From: Phoronis australis
Lineage: Eukaryota > Phoronida > Phoronidae
Direction: 5' to 3'
Assembly: GCA_002633005.1 (NCBI GenBank)
Contig: NMRA01000343.1
Location: forward strand, 1 to 62,000
Length of the DNA stretch: 62,000 nt
The first letter of the stretch is position 1, and each line of letters opens with the position of its first letter. The notes under the pieces are model-generated. The model was not told the origin of the DNA. It worked only from the letters and a program-made list of their open reading frames with translations, and did no database searches. Below, one piece after another: positions 1 to 12,500 of the stretch. Both the position numbers and the translations under genes were made by a program.

Positions 1-160
1 GAATGTTCAAATTTTTCTAACATCACATCTCGGAAATGCCTAATCGGATTCATGTGAAACTTACAGATGCCATTCTATTTTGCACTAATTGTAGCTCATT
101 TTCCAAAATGTTACTGTTAGTGTTATAGGTTGCAGAGGTATTCCCGACCGCACCACCACA

Positions 161-784
161 GCCGTCCTCAGCTTCTGATCGTCCCCAATACACTACATAT
201 AATACCACAAGCCCTCCATAGCTAACATATAACTCAATAAATTTACACAAAACAAGGTTTCAACAAACCATTGTCAATTGCTCTTTCTTCCAATACCATT
301 CACGGTGTCCTGTTCTGGTGACTTCGTAAGAAATTCACAGTCAAAGAACAAAAATGTTCACAAAAAACCCAAACACACTTCCATCTTGGACGGCTCGAGG
401 TCAAGGATGGTACGGAAATTACCGATGAATTACGGATGGACGGCGTTATCGACATCGTGACTTTACACGACAACCTGGCAATTTCCGTACCATCCTTGAC
501 CTCGAGCCGTCCAAGATGGAAGTGTGTTTGGGCTTTTTGTGAACATTTTTGTTCTTTGACTGCGAATTTCTTACGAAGTCGCCGGAACAGGACACCGTGA
601 ATGGTATTGGAAAAAAGAACAATTGCCAATGGTTTGTTGAAACCTTGTTTTGTGTAAATTTATTGAGTTTTATTTTAGCTATGGAGGGCTGAAGTGAAGC
701 ACCCGTGGAATTTCTAGTCGGGAGTGTCATACCTTTTAGTATTATATGTAGTGTATTGGGGACGATCAGAAGCTGAGGACGCCT
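161..784. repeat. palindrome A: long inverted repeat with ~60-nt loop
   Basis: The left arm (about 161-420) is the reverse complement of the right arm (about 481-784), with a spacer at about 421-480. Matching landmarks are CAATACCATTCACGGTGTCC near 291 against GGACACCGTGAATGGTATTG near 590, and GACCTCGAGCCGTCC near 499 against GGACGGCTCGAGGTC near 388. The right arm carries about 45 nt at 691-735 that the left arm lacks; the same segment is present in palindrome B. Arms this long and similar would form a stable hairpin in DNA or RNA. Confidence 0.85.
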
Positions 785-840
785 GTGGACCGCACGGACG
801 TCCTCAGCTTCTGATCGTCCCCAATACACTATATATACTA
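738..840. repeat. junction hairpin between the two palindromes
   Basis: About 43 nt (738-780) are followed by a loop of about 18 nt and then their near-perfect reverse complement (799-840). The core is GTGTATTGGGGACGATCAGA against its complement. This is where the right end of palindrome A meets the left end of palindrome B, so it may be a head-to-head junction of two element ends. Confidence 0.85.
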
Positions 841-1498
841 CAAGGTATGACACTTTGGACTAGAAATTCCACGGGTGCTTCACTTCAACCGTCCATAGCA
901 AACACAAAATTCTTTAAATTTATATAAAATGCGTTCAACAAACCATGAGGAATTGTTCTTTCTGCCAATACCATTTACAGTGTCCTGCTCCACCGAGTTC
1001 GCAACAAATTCGTGGTCAAAGCACAAAAATCTTCTCAAAAAATCGCTGCACACTAGCAATATGCTTCACGCCGTTCAGGTCAAGTAGGGTATGGAATAAT
1101 ACGATGAGTTACGAATCGACGGCAATTGCCGGTTTACCACGGAAAGTTACAAAATGGTGTGACTAAGTGGAGTTATTGATGTTGTGACCTTCCATGACAA
1201 ACATAGTTTCCATGTAGCATATGGCTGGTGTGCAGCGACTTTTTGAGAAGATTTTTATGCTTTGACCGCGAATTTGTTGAGAACTCAGTGTCCAGAGCTG
1301 GACACTGTAAATGGTATTGGGAGAAAGAACAATTCCTCATGGTTTGTTGAACCTCTGTTTTTTGAAAATTTATTGAGTTTTGTGTTTACTATGGACGGCT
1401 GAAGTGAAGCACCTGTGGAATTTCTAGTCCGGAGTGTCATACCTTGTAGTATTATTATATAGTGTACTGGGGATGATCAGAAGCTGTGGACGCCTGTG
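799..1498. repeat. palindrome B: diverged copy of palindrome A
   Basis: The left arm (about 799-1100) pairs with the right arm (about 1215-1498). AAAATCTTCTC near 1027 and the following TCGCTGCACAC pair with GTGTGCAGCGA near 1230, and CCAATACCATTTACAGTGTCC near 967 pairs with the complement near 1300. Arm divergence is higher than in palindrome A, and the centre (about 1100-1215) no longer pairs. It shares the GGAATTTCTAGTC-type segment with the right arm of A. Confidence 0.75.
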
Positions 1499-2236
1499 TT
1501 CCTAACTAGGTTTAAACCTGTCCTGGGCCCAAAATGTGCTCTTTTGCCTTTGTCTTTGGGCTCACCTGATGATAAAAAGTGTGGCTGTTTTCAAAAAGTT
1601 GTGCCCATCAGACTTAATGTTATTAAAGTGGTAACGTATGAAGCAGAAACCCTGACCTCTGTCGGAGGATAATTGAATGTCAAGGTCGCTGCTGGAGCCG
1701 AGCGCTAACAGCGTGCAGTAAACAGGAACGGCAATTTACGATCAAATATTGGAAAACCTAAATAGCCTGTTAACTTGATCTCATTTTAATGAAATCTGCA
1801 ACCTATATATTAACAGACTGGCTGTAACTTGGTTGGAATCTTGCATTTTTGTGGAGTGTTCATTTTAAAAAAAGAGCCCGGGGAGAGGAGAGCACACTGC
1901 TGTAACTTGTGCCTTTTTATTTTTTATGCACTAATGGCACAAAGGCGCGTCCAGGAATTTCTCTCCTTTTAGGATTTGTTAAATATACAATTATATTCTG
2001 ATACCTGCACAACAGAGACCAAAAACTGCCTTAGTAGCTGAAGTATTGAAATGAAAAGTTGCAAATCCACGACTTCTCAATCAATAACATAATTTTGCCT
2101 TGATCGATTTGGCCTATTATTAATTCTCACTTTTTAGTATGTAAAGGGGCACCAATATCTGCACGACTGTCTCGAACGTTACAAACTAGCAGTTTTGACT
2201 AGTTTCCTCAAGAGGGCACACCAGATATCTTAAGAT
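1499..2236. other. intergenic, nothing recognised
   Basis: A+T-rich sequence with no open frame, RNA gene or repeat that I can support. It separates the palindrome block from the retroelement remnant. Confidence 0.6.
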
Positions 2237-3085
2237 TTGCCAGCATTCAGTGTTGGAAGTTCAACGTATAAAACAAGTTCTAGTACTAGTGCCACTAAGA
2301 ACGTGTATTATAAGAACTGTATGTCTAATGATTATCTGAGTGAGGAACATGTGCTTAAGAAGATTGTAAGGGATAACATTGAGGTGGTCAAACCTGGTTA
2401 TGAATTGAATGTAGTTATGTATTATCAGAATATAAAGTCACGTCACCTTGTCATGAAAAACAACCCCAGTCGTCAAAGATTACAAGTGGCCAATTTGTTG
2501 TTTATCAATTCACGCATGTCTTCGTCCTCATTCTCGTGAATAGCGTTACATTGGACACACAGTGTGTTCCGTCTCCCGACGGTTCTCCATGCACTTGCAG
2601 GGCGGGTCTACTCAAGATCATTTTTACACCAACTTGGCGGAAAAATAACTCTAGGCAAGAAATATTAGGCAATACCATTACTCGCTATCTTAATTGAAAG
2701 AGACACATTTCAGTTAAAGATTTTGGAATCCCTACTGTATTGATCAGTCACAAGAAAACTGCTGAACGAGCAGCTCACAGGTGTGTACCGCACGCTGGCT
2801 CTGTTTTGTTAGATTTGTGGGCTTCTTTCCATGTTTTACATTCGCATTCTCTGCTTGTATGCCCCTCTTCCTGTTGTCACGTGTATTTCATTGTTTATTT
2901 CCCTTCGTATAAGTTATGTTCATTCCGCTCATTGCCTGATAATGGCATGCGGTCTTGAAATATAGCTAGTGTTTTAATTTGTGTGTTTGCTATGTCTCTC
3001 AGTGTTTTGCTACATTCTTTAGCTACACGCCTGAAGAAAGGAGATTGTTTCGACACCACGAGCGAGTCTGTATTAAGCTGTCAAA
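2237..3085 (+). mobile_element. decayed Penelope-like retroelement 3' end (GIY-YIG remnant plus 3' tail)
   Basis: The frame at 2237-2539 ends in a segment with VMYYQNIKSRHLVMKNNPS, the pattern that precedes the GIY-YIG endonuclease in Penelope-like elements. After frameshifts the homology continues in other frames: FVVYQFT near 2490, then YIGHTVCSVSRRFSMHLQGG near 2550-2610, which resembles the YIG part of the nuclease with its SRR.xxH motif. The downstream part (2740-2960) is too broken to read. 2945-3085 matches, in inverted orientation, a second copy in a DNAH2 intron at 31700-31838, so it is probably the untranslated tail of the element. Several frameshifts and stops make this copy inactive. 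Family assignment rests on remembered motifs. Confidence 0.6.
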
Positions 3086-3279
3086 CAAAAAGTCCAGTTG
3101 TGTTTTCAAGGAAGTTTGTGTCAACTAAGGCCTACTACTGAACTATACTGTTATGTCACGTAACATTAAAAAATTCATATTTTTGTGGAACATAAAGTAC
3201 TGAAACTTTCAAATGACAAACTCCACTGTTCTTGTTTTGGCTCTTGCAATTGAACTATCTAATTGTATCTTCTAGAACA
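3086..3279 (+). promoter_or_regulatory. region immediately upstream of the DNAH2 start codon
   Basis: About 190 nt lie between the retroelement tail and the start codon. There is no clear TATA box. An imperfect palindrome GTTATGTCACGTAAC at 3150-3164 loosely resembles the ciliary RFX X-box but misses several consensus positions. The last bases before the start look like a 3' splice site (see 3262-3275), so this may be a 5' UTR intron and not the promoter. Confidence 0.25.
3262..3275 (+). promoter_or_regulatory. possible 3' splice site just before the start codon
   Basis: ATTGTATCTTCTAG followed by AACAATGG fits a polypyrimidine tract and AG acceptor 4 nt before the ATG. If used, the first coding exon is preceded by a non-coding 5' UTR exon farther upstream and the true promoter is not next to 3280. 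Confidence 0.4.
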
Positions 3280-3553
3280 ATGGCTGATAATCTGGATGTG
3301 AATGATGAGGGTGAGAAAGCCAAGTCGAGAGCCGGGAGTTCACGGGCCTCCAAGAGGGCGGGCTCAGGAAGGAAAAGCCCTGGCAGCAAATCACCCTCCC
3401 CTAAAGCTGGCTCCAGGAAAACGTCTGGAAAAGCCTCTGCTAAGGGTGGCTCGGCAAAACGGTCGAAGACGCCCAAATCTGGAAGGGATGGAAGGGAGTC
3501 CGCTTCCATTCCAGTAGAGACAGTTGCGGAAGCCCCCCAAGATCCTCTAGAAG
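3280..3553 (+). CDS. DNAH2: DNAH2 exon 1: start codon and basic S/K/G-rich leader
   Basis: Codes residues 1-91 plus one base. After [13 protein letters not shown] come about 60 residues dominated by Ser, Lys, Gly, Arg and Pro, with [11 protein letters not shown] and KTPKS motifs resembling SPKK-type repeats. Human DNAH2 also begins with a poorly conserved low-complexity leader. The donor is AAG|GTAAGT. No earlier in-frame ATG gives similarity. Confidence 0.85.
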
Positions 3554-6500
3554 GTAAGTATCATAATAAAGTAAATAACCTTGAATTAACATGAGTTTCA
3601 GTAAATAAAACTGTAAGTTAAATGTGTCCTGTTGTTGGCAAAACTATGCAAAACAATACACTATTGAGAAACATTTTTAAGCAGATTTTCATTCCTGGGT
3701 TTACTCACATACTCACAATATTAAACTTGCATAGCTGGGTCTTTTGATTTCGAACACCTGGAAAATCTTAGGTTGCTTTTGTGCAGACATAATTTACATA
3801 GTGGCAGTTTTAATAGCTATAGCCGCTAAACCGTGTTTCCCAAAAGTTCAATGGTTATTAATTAGGTACTAAGCTTAATGGTGTGGATCTCTGGACAAAT
3901 TACAGAATCACTTACAAATGGAGATGCCGGCCCTGAAGATGACGGACAACATGTAACCACAGTCACAGAACAAGATGGAGTGGTAAGCTATAAACAAATC
4001 AGTAGAAGATGGTTCTCTTCCGCTTTTCTGTTTCTTAAATTACTAGCTTATGTTTAATTTAGTACTTGTTCTCGAAAAATGTGCTTTTAAATTTCTTTAT
4101 GCGAGTGCATGCTGTATTCTTGTAAAAATGTGTCAAATAGCTAATACTCTCCACCATTTGTACAAAGTGCAAGTGGCAATAAACTTTTATAGAATAAAAA
4201 AACGAAAAGCTGATATGCATCCAACCTTTTTGATTTTACGTTTAGTAAAAAATCCTGGTTATTCTGTAGAGACATTTTTTCGTGTTCATTGTTTTTCGCT
4301 TACGTTGTAATTGTGTGTACTATCCATTGAACAGTAGACATTGACGCAAGCGGCCCAGCTAGGGATCTACATCTTGGTTCTGCATTAACTTCCATTGAGA
4401 AATAACAAATAACCTGCACAGACAGTGTTTAATAGGGAGTAGGACATTATGCTTCCTCTATGGAAGTGAATGCAGAGCCATTAAGATCTCTTTCTACTTT
4501 CTCATTGATAGTAAGGGGGAAAGGTAATGTGGAAAAATGTATTTCCAAGATAACCAGGATACTTTTTACTAAAACGTAATGTCAAAAACAGCTTCGTTCC
4601 CCATTAAAAGTATTGGTTGCTGTGGGTAGTATGTGATCAGTGTTTGTGTTGGTGGTGTGGTAGTAGTGATGGTGGGGCCAGTGGTGATATATAGACTACA
4701 GTCTGGTGCAGACTTTTTTACTTGACTTTGTGATACTTAGAATACATGGTGTAGTGTAAATTCAGCCTGATCAACTTATAGGTAACTAAGCCAGCACAAA
4801 ATATGTTTTTAAAGATACCTTTTTAATTGAAATTGTGTAATTGTAATGTTTTATCAAACCATTTTCTGTCTAGCACATTCTCTGTGAGTGAAAACAAATC
4901 TTGACTTGCAGTTCATTTCTGACGCCTTGTCACATAAAACTTCAAACGGTGATCCAATGAGTTTGTGGCAGAAAATTGCCATATTGGCTGATTGTTGGAA
5001 GATTATTTGAGTGTCGACTGGATGTCAGCATCAAAATCACAAACCAGTGCTGTTGATCTGATAAAAAATCACCCGATCTAGCTAGCGTCAGCCATTATGT
5101 TACCACAGCATAAGCAAGGATTTATGTCCGCGTACGTGACTTTACCTCATTTTAAACTTTAATACTAAGAAGTGCAATAAAAAGGAATGCTTACGCATGT
5201 GCACAAGACTATAAAACATTGTTTATTTTTCGAATATTAGGAGCAAAGTTGAGGAGAAATTCATATTATCCTCTCTGAATTTTTGCTTGGTTTGCAGAGG
5301 CAGCTATTACGGGATAGAATCACACTCTGTGATTTCCAAGGGGACATGATTAAAGAACAACACTGGGCCATAATCGACCGCTTTATCAACGAGGATTCTG
5401 TCCGCCTTATGGTGGCATTCATGGACTCGATAAATGGTTTCACAGTTGACTTGGCTGTTCCATGCGTGCCCATCGAGGAGATAACGTATATGATCAAAAT
5501 GAAGAATGTAACTGCAGTCACAACAGACAACTTCAAGAAGTCAGTGCAGTATGGGACAATACGTACCAGTCACATCGAGAGTCTACTGAGGCTCATGGGA
5601 GGTGTCTACTCTCCGATTTTCTTCGAGAACACGTCGTGGCCTGACAGTATCCTTTCGAACAGCTAACTGGCTCATTGTTTTGTTGGTTTTAACCATTTAA
5701 AATATTACATAATTTAAAAGTGGTTCCTTTTTTAAATTTCTGAAAATTGAACTTATTATTTATTCAACTGATGAATAACGTTGTGTGCTGCGTGCAATAT
5801 GTAAATGTCGTAGTGACAGTTTTCTGTTCATCAGTTTCCTTTACTCATAATTCATGGAATGTACTTTACCAGAATTAAGTAACTTGGATGGTTGATGATA
5901 ATTATTATTAGTATAAATTACGGTTGGTATTTTTCTCTACTATTTTATTATTACGTTTATTAAACAAGAGCACCCATAACCAAGTAACATTTGTTTCCTC
6001 TCTTGGCCAAATCGCATTTCCAATCCTTGACTCTTGCGCCAGGCATTAAAAATGACTTCTCCGCCCAACTGCACAAGTTCCTGGCCAGTCTGACGGACAC
6101 GCGGTGGAAGATGGACGGTAAGACAGTGCTGTATATCCCCAATGAAGGTCTCAAGGCTGAAGCGGAGGTGTCCAGTAAGAACAAGGAGTTGGTCCAGAGA
6201 CTGGAGAGTAAGTATGGCATACTCGGCCTCCTTCTTCACCAATCTTGGCACTCTGCTGTTAGTTAAGTACAATTTGGTGAACAGGTTTCATCAGAATAGC
6301 TGCAGATGTCGCCACCAATCACCGTGATCAGTTCCTTCATTGGCTCCTTATTCCTAAGGTTATTTCTGCAAAATGGTCTCTGTGTTCTCATTGCAATTGT
6401 GGATGAGAAAGGTTTTATCAACATTTCAATAAGCTGCTTGATCGTGATTGCCTGCTTTAACTTTTTTATTCTCTACTTTTTCCATGCAACATGATAATGA

Positions 6501-9500
6501 TGGCTATAGTCATATTTATATTAGCTATATAACCATATTTTAGACCACTTATCTTGCTGTGCTTTTGTGATTTTTGCTGCTTTATCCTTTTAAGGTATTA
6601 CATTTTCTAACTGTTAGATATAAGTCCCATTTATGAATACCAGTCATGTTGACTTTCTTAGTATCGCTAACTATTAGATATAAGTCTCATTTCTAACTGC
6701 CAGTCATGTTGACTTTCTCAGTATCGTTCCTTGCCCTCTTGTAGCCGCCATGATCCACTGGACTCGGCAGATCAAAGAAGTGTTAAGCTCGCAGGATGGC
6801 TTTGAGACGGCGGAGAACTCTGGCCCGCTTGAGGAGATTGAGTTCTGGAAGAATCGCTGCGCTGACCTGTCCGGCATCAGTCAACAGTTGGACAAGCCGG
6901 GTGTGAAGAAAATCACGTATATCTTGGAACTAGCCAAGTCGTCGTATGTGGGACCCTTTCTAAAGCTGTCTGGACAAATTAAGGTAAGTACTGTTGTGCT
7001 AAAAGCGTCTAGTTGGTTCTGGTCTCTATTTGGACTCATTTCGAGACCTGCACTCATCGTAAGCAAATAAAATGTCTGCTTGCATCAGTTTCAGCCAAGG
7101 TCTAGTGTTTTTTGAAAAGCTGTCGTGATTTTCTAAGCCGTGAGAAAAAACAAATCCTTTATCCATCCATCACGGTGCTTAGTTAGAACAAGGGTAGGTG
7201 CGATTTTTAGAAATAGTCGGGTAGGGATTGAATAGCGCACAGAAACTTTTGCGTGTAATTGACTTGTGCGTTCTTCTCTGGTTTGGAAATATCATTCCCT
7301 CTCTAATTCCAGGAGGGATCGCGGCAGGCGGAAAGTAATCTTAAGTTCCTCTCAGTGCTCAAGGACCCATGTCATGATCTGACAGAAGCACAGGCGACTG
7401 ATATCCCCAAACTGCTACCCAAGATCCTCAACTTGATCCGAATGATTTGGGTCAACTCTGATTTCTTCAACACGAGGGAGAGACTGACAGGACTCCTAAG
7501 GAAGGTGAGTTTGTTGATGTAGATTTTGTTGATATAGCTTTGCATTGTATTTAGGTGCGTATAATAATTCTCCATTTTTGACGCTGATGTAAAGCTGATA
7601 TGCCGACATTCAGTTGGCAGTGTTTGCCCAATGGGCACACAAAATTGTTGAAGCTTTTTCTGTTGCCTTCTCATTATTTTAGACAGATTTTTGCAGTGCA
7701 TTTAGGTTTGTGCAGCAGTTTTCAAACGATGTCGATTTTGAATCAAGATTCCGTTTTTGATGCAGATGCAGAGTTGATATTTGAACATGTTGGTGGATCA
7801 ACAGAACAATTTTATAGTGACAGGTGCAAAGTTTACACTGAGCATGTGCCAAATGTGCTGACAATGTTATTAAAGGTCTTCTCAGTGCCCTACTGTTCTG
7901 GTAAATAAAAAAAACAAGGGCTCTGGAACTGGTCTTCAAACTCTGACTCGACTTGAACTCAGTCTCATACCTTAACCAATCACACAAGAGGATTTCAATA
8001 CAAAAGATCTCTCTAAGTGTGCCATTCAATTGGTCAATTGTCGAGTTGAGTTTGGAGTACAGAGATTACACGACAGAGCACAGAATTTTATGATTACCCC
8101 ACTTGGCTACGCCAATGTGCAGCTAAAACAATGTTTAAAGTTGTCAGTTTTCATGAAAAGTAGTCTTGCAAAGGAATTGGACATTTCTTCCTTCGCGGTT
8201 GCTAAATTCTTCTGCTGGATGCACATTTTTCTGTTTGTTGGAGTCACCGGGTGCATGATTTGAGCAACAAAAATTGAAATCTTCAGTCTGGATGCACTTT
8301 CACGTTAACAAGTACTGGATTGTGTTTAATCCTATTTGAATGTCTATTTCAGCTCAGCAATGAAATCATCAAACTATGCTGCCATGAGATTTCACTGGAC
8401 AAGATTTTTGACGGCTACGTAGAGTCCAGCCTTAAGACGCTTAATTCTTGCATCGAGTGTTGCGAACAGTGGAAGGAGATATACAGCCATGTATGTAAAC
8501 TAAACACGTCTAATAAATATTCTGTCTTAATTGAAAGTCATCAAATATGAATGCCCAGGAATATGAGTGCAATCGCCAAAACAAATGCCAATAAGATTTA
8601 ATATGGAACATTCTGTTTTTTTACTACAGACGGCCGAATATATCGGGAATTACTAAATGTAATTATCAGTTCCACGCATTAGTTTACTATATAAATACCT
8701 GTCTCCAACTTGTCTTCACTATCTGTTCACTGAAGCATTATCTCACTTTTTTTCTCCCAGATGGCTAAGTTACACCACAAGTATTCACAAACCCCATGGC
8801 TTCTAGACAAGAGCAGCATCTTTGCTCAGGTCGATGCATTTGTGCAGCGCTGCAAGGACCTGATCGAGGTCTGCGAGTGTCAGTCGTACTTCAAGCGCAT
8901 GGAGGATGGTGCGCAGAAAGAAATGCCTCACTTTGGAGGCCAGCGTGGCCCCGAGATCTCTCGTGGTTTGCTCGAGATTGAGGCTTCGTTTGACCGCAGC
9001 CTGACTATCCTGAAGAACGTTCGCCGGACTATATTGGATGTTAAGGTGTGTAATAGTGTGTGTGTTTTATACTGCTTGTGGTATACAGTATTGGATGATT
9101 TTTTAATTCTGTAGTATGGTGCTAGCCTTAAAGTCTTCTCATCTCTCTATTGTTTGTCTTTAGGAACAAACTTTCATTTTGATAATTTTGAACTTACGGT
9201 AATGTACATTCATTGAACGGTAAAAATCTCAACGGCTATAATTTTTGACTTGCCTTTTGGAAAGCAAGTTTTTAAATTTTTATCTGCAGAGTCAATAATT
9301 ATGAGTAGGCAGTTTCTTGAACATTTCTAACATAAGGTCAAGGCTTTATATTATTCTTTTATGCTCCACTCTGTACTTCATCCAGAAAGTTCTATTTGAG
9401 AATGTCTTCTAATTATTTGCTGTCAGTGATGTTTGTCTACAAATTGTTCTATCCAAAAGATGTTCTGGTATGATGTTCATAGCAGCAACATTTTGTAAAA

Positions 9501-12500
9501 CCTTCGTATTTGTTATCCTCCATACTTACTCTCTGCAGGCGACGTCATGGCATGATGACTACAACCGGTTCCGTACAGGTATGAAAGACCTGGAGGTGAT
9601 GATGCAAAACGTCATCAACTCGGCGTTTGAGACTGTGACGACGGTGGAACAAGGGGTGGAGCTGTTGGACGTTTTTATGCACCTGCAGAGTAGGGAGGTG
9701 AGTGCTGAGTCTGCTCAGTGGGCTCATGGCTCAAATAAGGAGGGGAGAGCTATGCCTGATCATTGGGCTCGTACAAATAGAGAGTAGGGTGCAGGTAATG
9801 CTTAGTGGACTCCTGGTTCGAGTAGAGGTGAGTACTGATGCTGCTCAGTGAGCTTGTAGTTCAAATAGAAAGGTGAGGACTGAGACGGCTCAGTGGGCTC
9901 ATGACTCAAGTAGAGAAGTGATTGCTGAGACTGCTCAGTGGCCTTGTAGTTCAAGAAGGAAGGTGAAGGCTGAGACTGCTCAGTAGGCATGTGTCCTCGT
10001 TTTAAACTTATTTGCAGAATTCTACAGTCTCCATGTTGATTCTGTCTTTTGTATTCATTGTAGCTCCCTGAAAAGTATAAATTGTTTGTCGTTAAAAAAA
10101 TAATGTTTGCTTAGCCAACTTGTCAATGCCTTGAAAAATCTTTGAACTTGTGGTTGGAATGCCCTTGAGAAGTCCTTGAAAATTGTAGTAACATCTGTAA
10201 ACATTGTTAGTAAGACTGTTGGCAAATTTCTGTAAAAGCTATGCCTCCATCTATAGGCCATCCGGAGAACTGTGGACAAGAAGACTGTGGAGGTGTACCA
10301 GATGATGAATGAGGAGATGAACGCTGTGAAGAAGGAACTGACCATCAAGGCATCTGCGCTGACCCCTCAGCACCCCAAGTATGCGGGCACCGGGCATTGG
10401 GCCCGCATGTTGAAGAAGAGGATTGAACGAGGCATGATGGTCAGTTGGCTTTCTCACGACACTTCATTTTGAAAATGTTTATGTCCCTTGTTGGAATAAT
10501 GTATATTACTGAGGAGAATGCAATGGCAGTGGATTTTCTAGTTAATATGAAATTGTAACCTTCATTTTGTTATCAATTCCTATCCATTTTTTGTCATTTT
10601 CAACTTGCTTTGTTGGACTAAAGGACTAGGCCCACTTTTCTGCTAGTCATTGCTTGGCAGCTTTGAAAAGTGAAAAGTGTACTAAGATAAGTGGTAAAGA
10701 CAGTTCTATAGCATCTTAAGTTTAAAAACTTGTGACTGTTACAAGAACTTGCTCTCAGCTTGGTTCTTCTAAATGGTTCAGAACTTTTCTTAATAAATCA
10801 CAAGCCATTTCAAGTTTTACTTTGTTCGAACTCGCGTTACAATCTTGAAACTTCTTTGTCTCTGATTTGAAACTTGGGCCTCATTGTCGTCGCCAGATTC
10901 TGGACCGCGCCCACTTCCTGCCCCCAGTTGGTGTGGGTGAAGAGACCAGAAGTCAGTACCAACAGCTGTGCCAGGCCCTGGACGACTACATACGCAAGAC
11001 GTTCCATGAGTGGACTATGACTGTTGACAGGGTATGTACTAAAGCCTTGTCTAAGACCCATGCATGCATGATTGAGACGCCTGGGTGCCTTATTTGAAAC
11101 TACTTACAGTTAAATTTGCCTTGTCACTTTTATAAAATCAAATATAAGACCCTGCTGAACTGCCATGATCATTACTGAAACAGAAGTTTTCAAAAGGTTG
11201 TTGAATTTCATGAGAATTCGTTTGGCTTTGTCAAATTTGTAGCAAAAAACCTTGAAGGGAATTAGATGAAATCTGAGTGCTTAATCATATAAAACTGAGG
11301 CAAAAAGTTTTGCTTTGAAATTTGTCCAATTATCGACAAGATGAGATTTTGTTAACTTTTTTGAAAACTGTACTTTGCACATCTCAAAATTCTTGTGTAG
11401 TCACAAGAATTACTTTGGTCAAGTTCTTTTTCATATTTTATTTCATGAGTTTAAGGTAAATACACTGCTGCCCAGAAAGTGAATTAACTTTTATTTCTTG
11501 GCAACAGAGTTTTAATTAAATTTTGTTGTGAAGCAGATGGCATTTCCGTTTTAGTACAGTCACGTGTTAGCCTGCTTCTCATCAATGGCAACCAGCCATG
11601 GGTAGTGTACCTTTGGTGCGTTCCGTGAGGCTAGTATCTTTGCGAGTTGGAGGAGATCACCCAAGTCTTATGGAATATCATCGTGCTTTATAGGCAAAGC
11701 TTGTGATCTAATCATTATTCACTTGCAAGTCACTAGTGTTACTGTACGCTCTTAAGTTTTGGTTCAGCAATGACTCCCCCAGTAGCGAGTTCTGTCCGAA
11801 TCACAGAATAGAACCTTATGTCGGTCAGAAGAACCATTTCTTAGACTGGTTCCTCTACTAAAAAATTTTGATTGGAATATGGTCATCTCAGATCTCAGTA
11901 GTTTGTACGAGTTTGCATAAGCTGTGATTAAGTAAATAATTTCCCAATTGACTGTGCTGTGTTGTGGCGCTTAAGCAAAGCAAATGCCGATGACGAATTT
12001 GAGAGTGTCTCATGCAGGATGTAGACTGCTTGATGTGTTATTTGATGTTAGTAGTGTTAACTATAACGTGTTCATTTTTTCATGGTTAGAATTTTAGAAC
12101 AACAGTAAGTCTCCCTCTTAAATTATCATCATTTCATTTTTTAATAGATTTTATCCTTCTTTTGTCCTGGAATTGGCAAATGTGTTATTGTTTCCTATTC
12201 TATTTTGTATTATTTACATGTGCCCTGGTGCTCATTTTTTGACTTTCGTATTCGGGACATTATGTTGACAAAACCTTGTTTTGGATCCTACATTACGGTC
12301 TCCAAAAATGCCTTTAATAAGACAAGTGCGTCAGGAATTTTGTCCCGAATTCTAAGTCTCCTGCCCATTTTTGCCTGCACATTTAACCAGAGTGTGTATT
12401 TTCCTTATGAGTGGTTTGCACTAACCCCATGATTCCTATAGGCTCTGCAGCCTCTGCAAGTGTGGAGTGTAAGTAGACTAGATAGTGTGGGCTGGTGTGT

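Larger units (their letters stand above)
157..1498. repeat. composite palindromic (fold-back/MITE-like) repeat block
   Basis: Two large imperfect palindromes lie side by side and share diverged versions of the same arms. The outer ends match in inverted orientation: the left end begins CACAGCCGTCCTCAGCTTCT and the complement of the right end begins CACAGGCGTCCACAGCTTCT. The block therefore behaves as one unit with terminal inverted repeats. No protein is encoded; open frames inside are mirror images of each other in the two arms. It could be a MITE, a fold-back transposon or nested insertions of one family. I could not find a convincing target-site duplication. The palindromic structure is seen directly; the transposon identity is inference. 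Confidence 0.8.

Noticed and set aside
300-853. Overlapping open frames on both strands near the left end
   Set aside because: They share peptides such as VFCEHFCSLT / KNKNVHKKPKHT because they are mirror readings of the palindrome arms. No known protein resembles them.
7600-7908. 102-residue open frame in intron 6
   Set aside because: Exons 6 and 7 already join in phase 0 and align continuously with the family. The frame has no similarity I recognise and no matching splice phases.
10837-11061. 74-residue - strand open frame over exon 11
   Set aside because: Antisense shadow of exon 11, whose + strand reading matches DNAH2.
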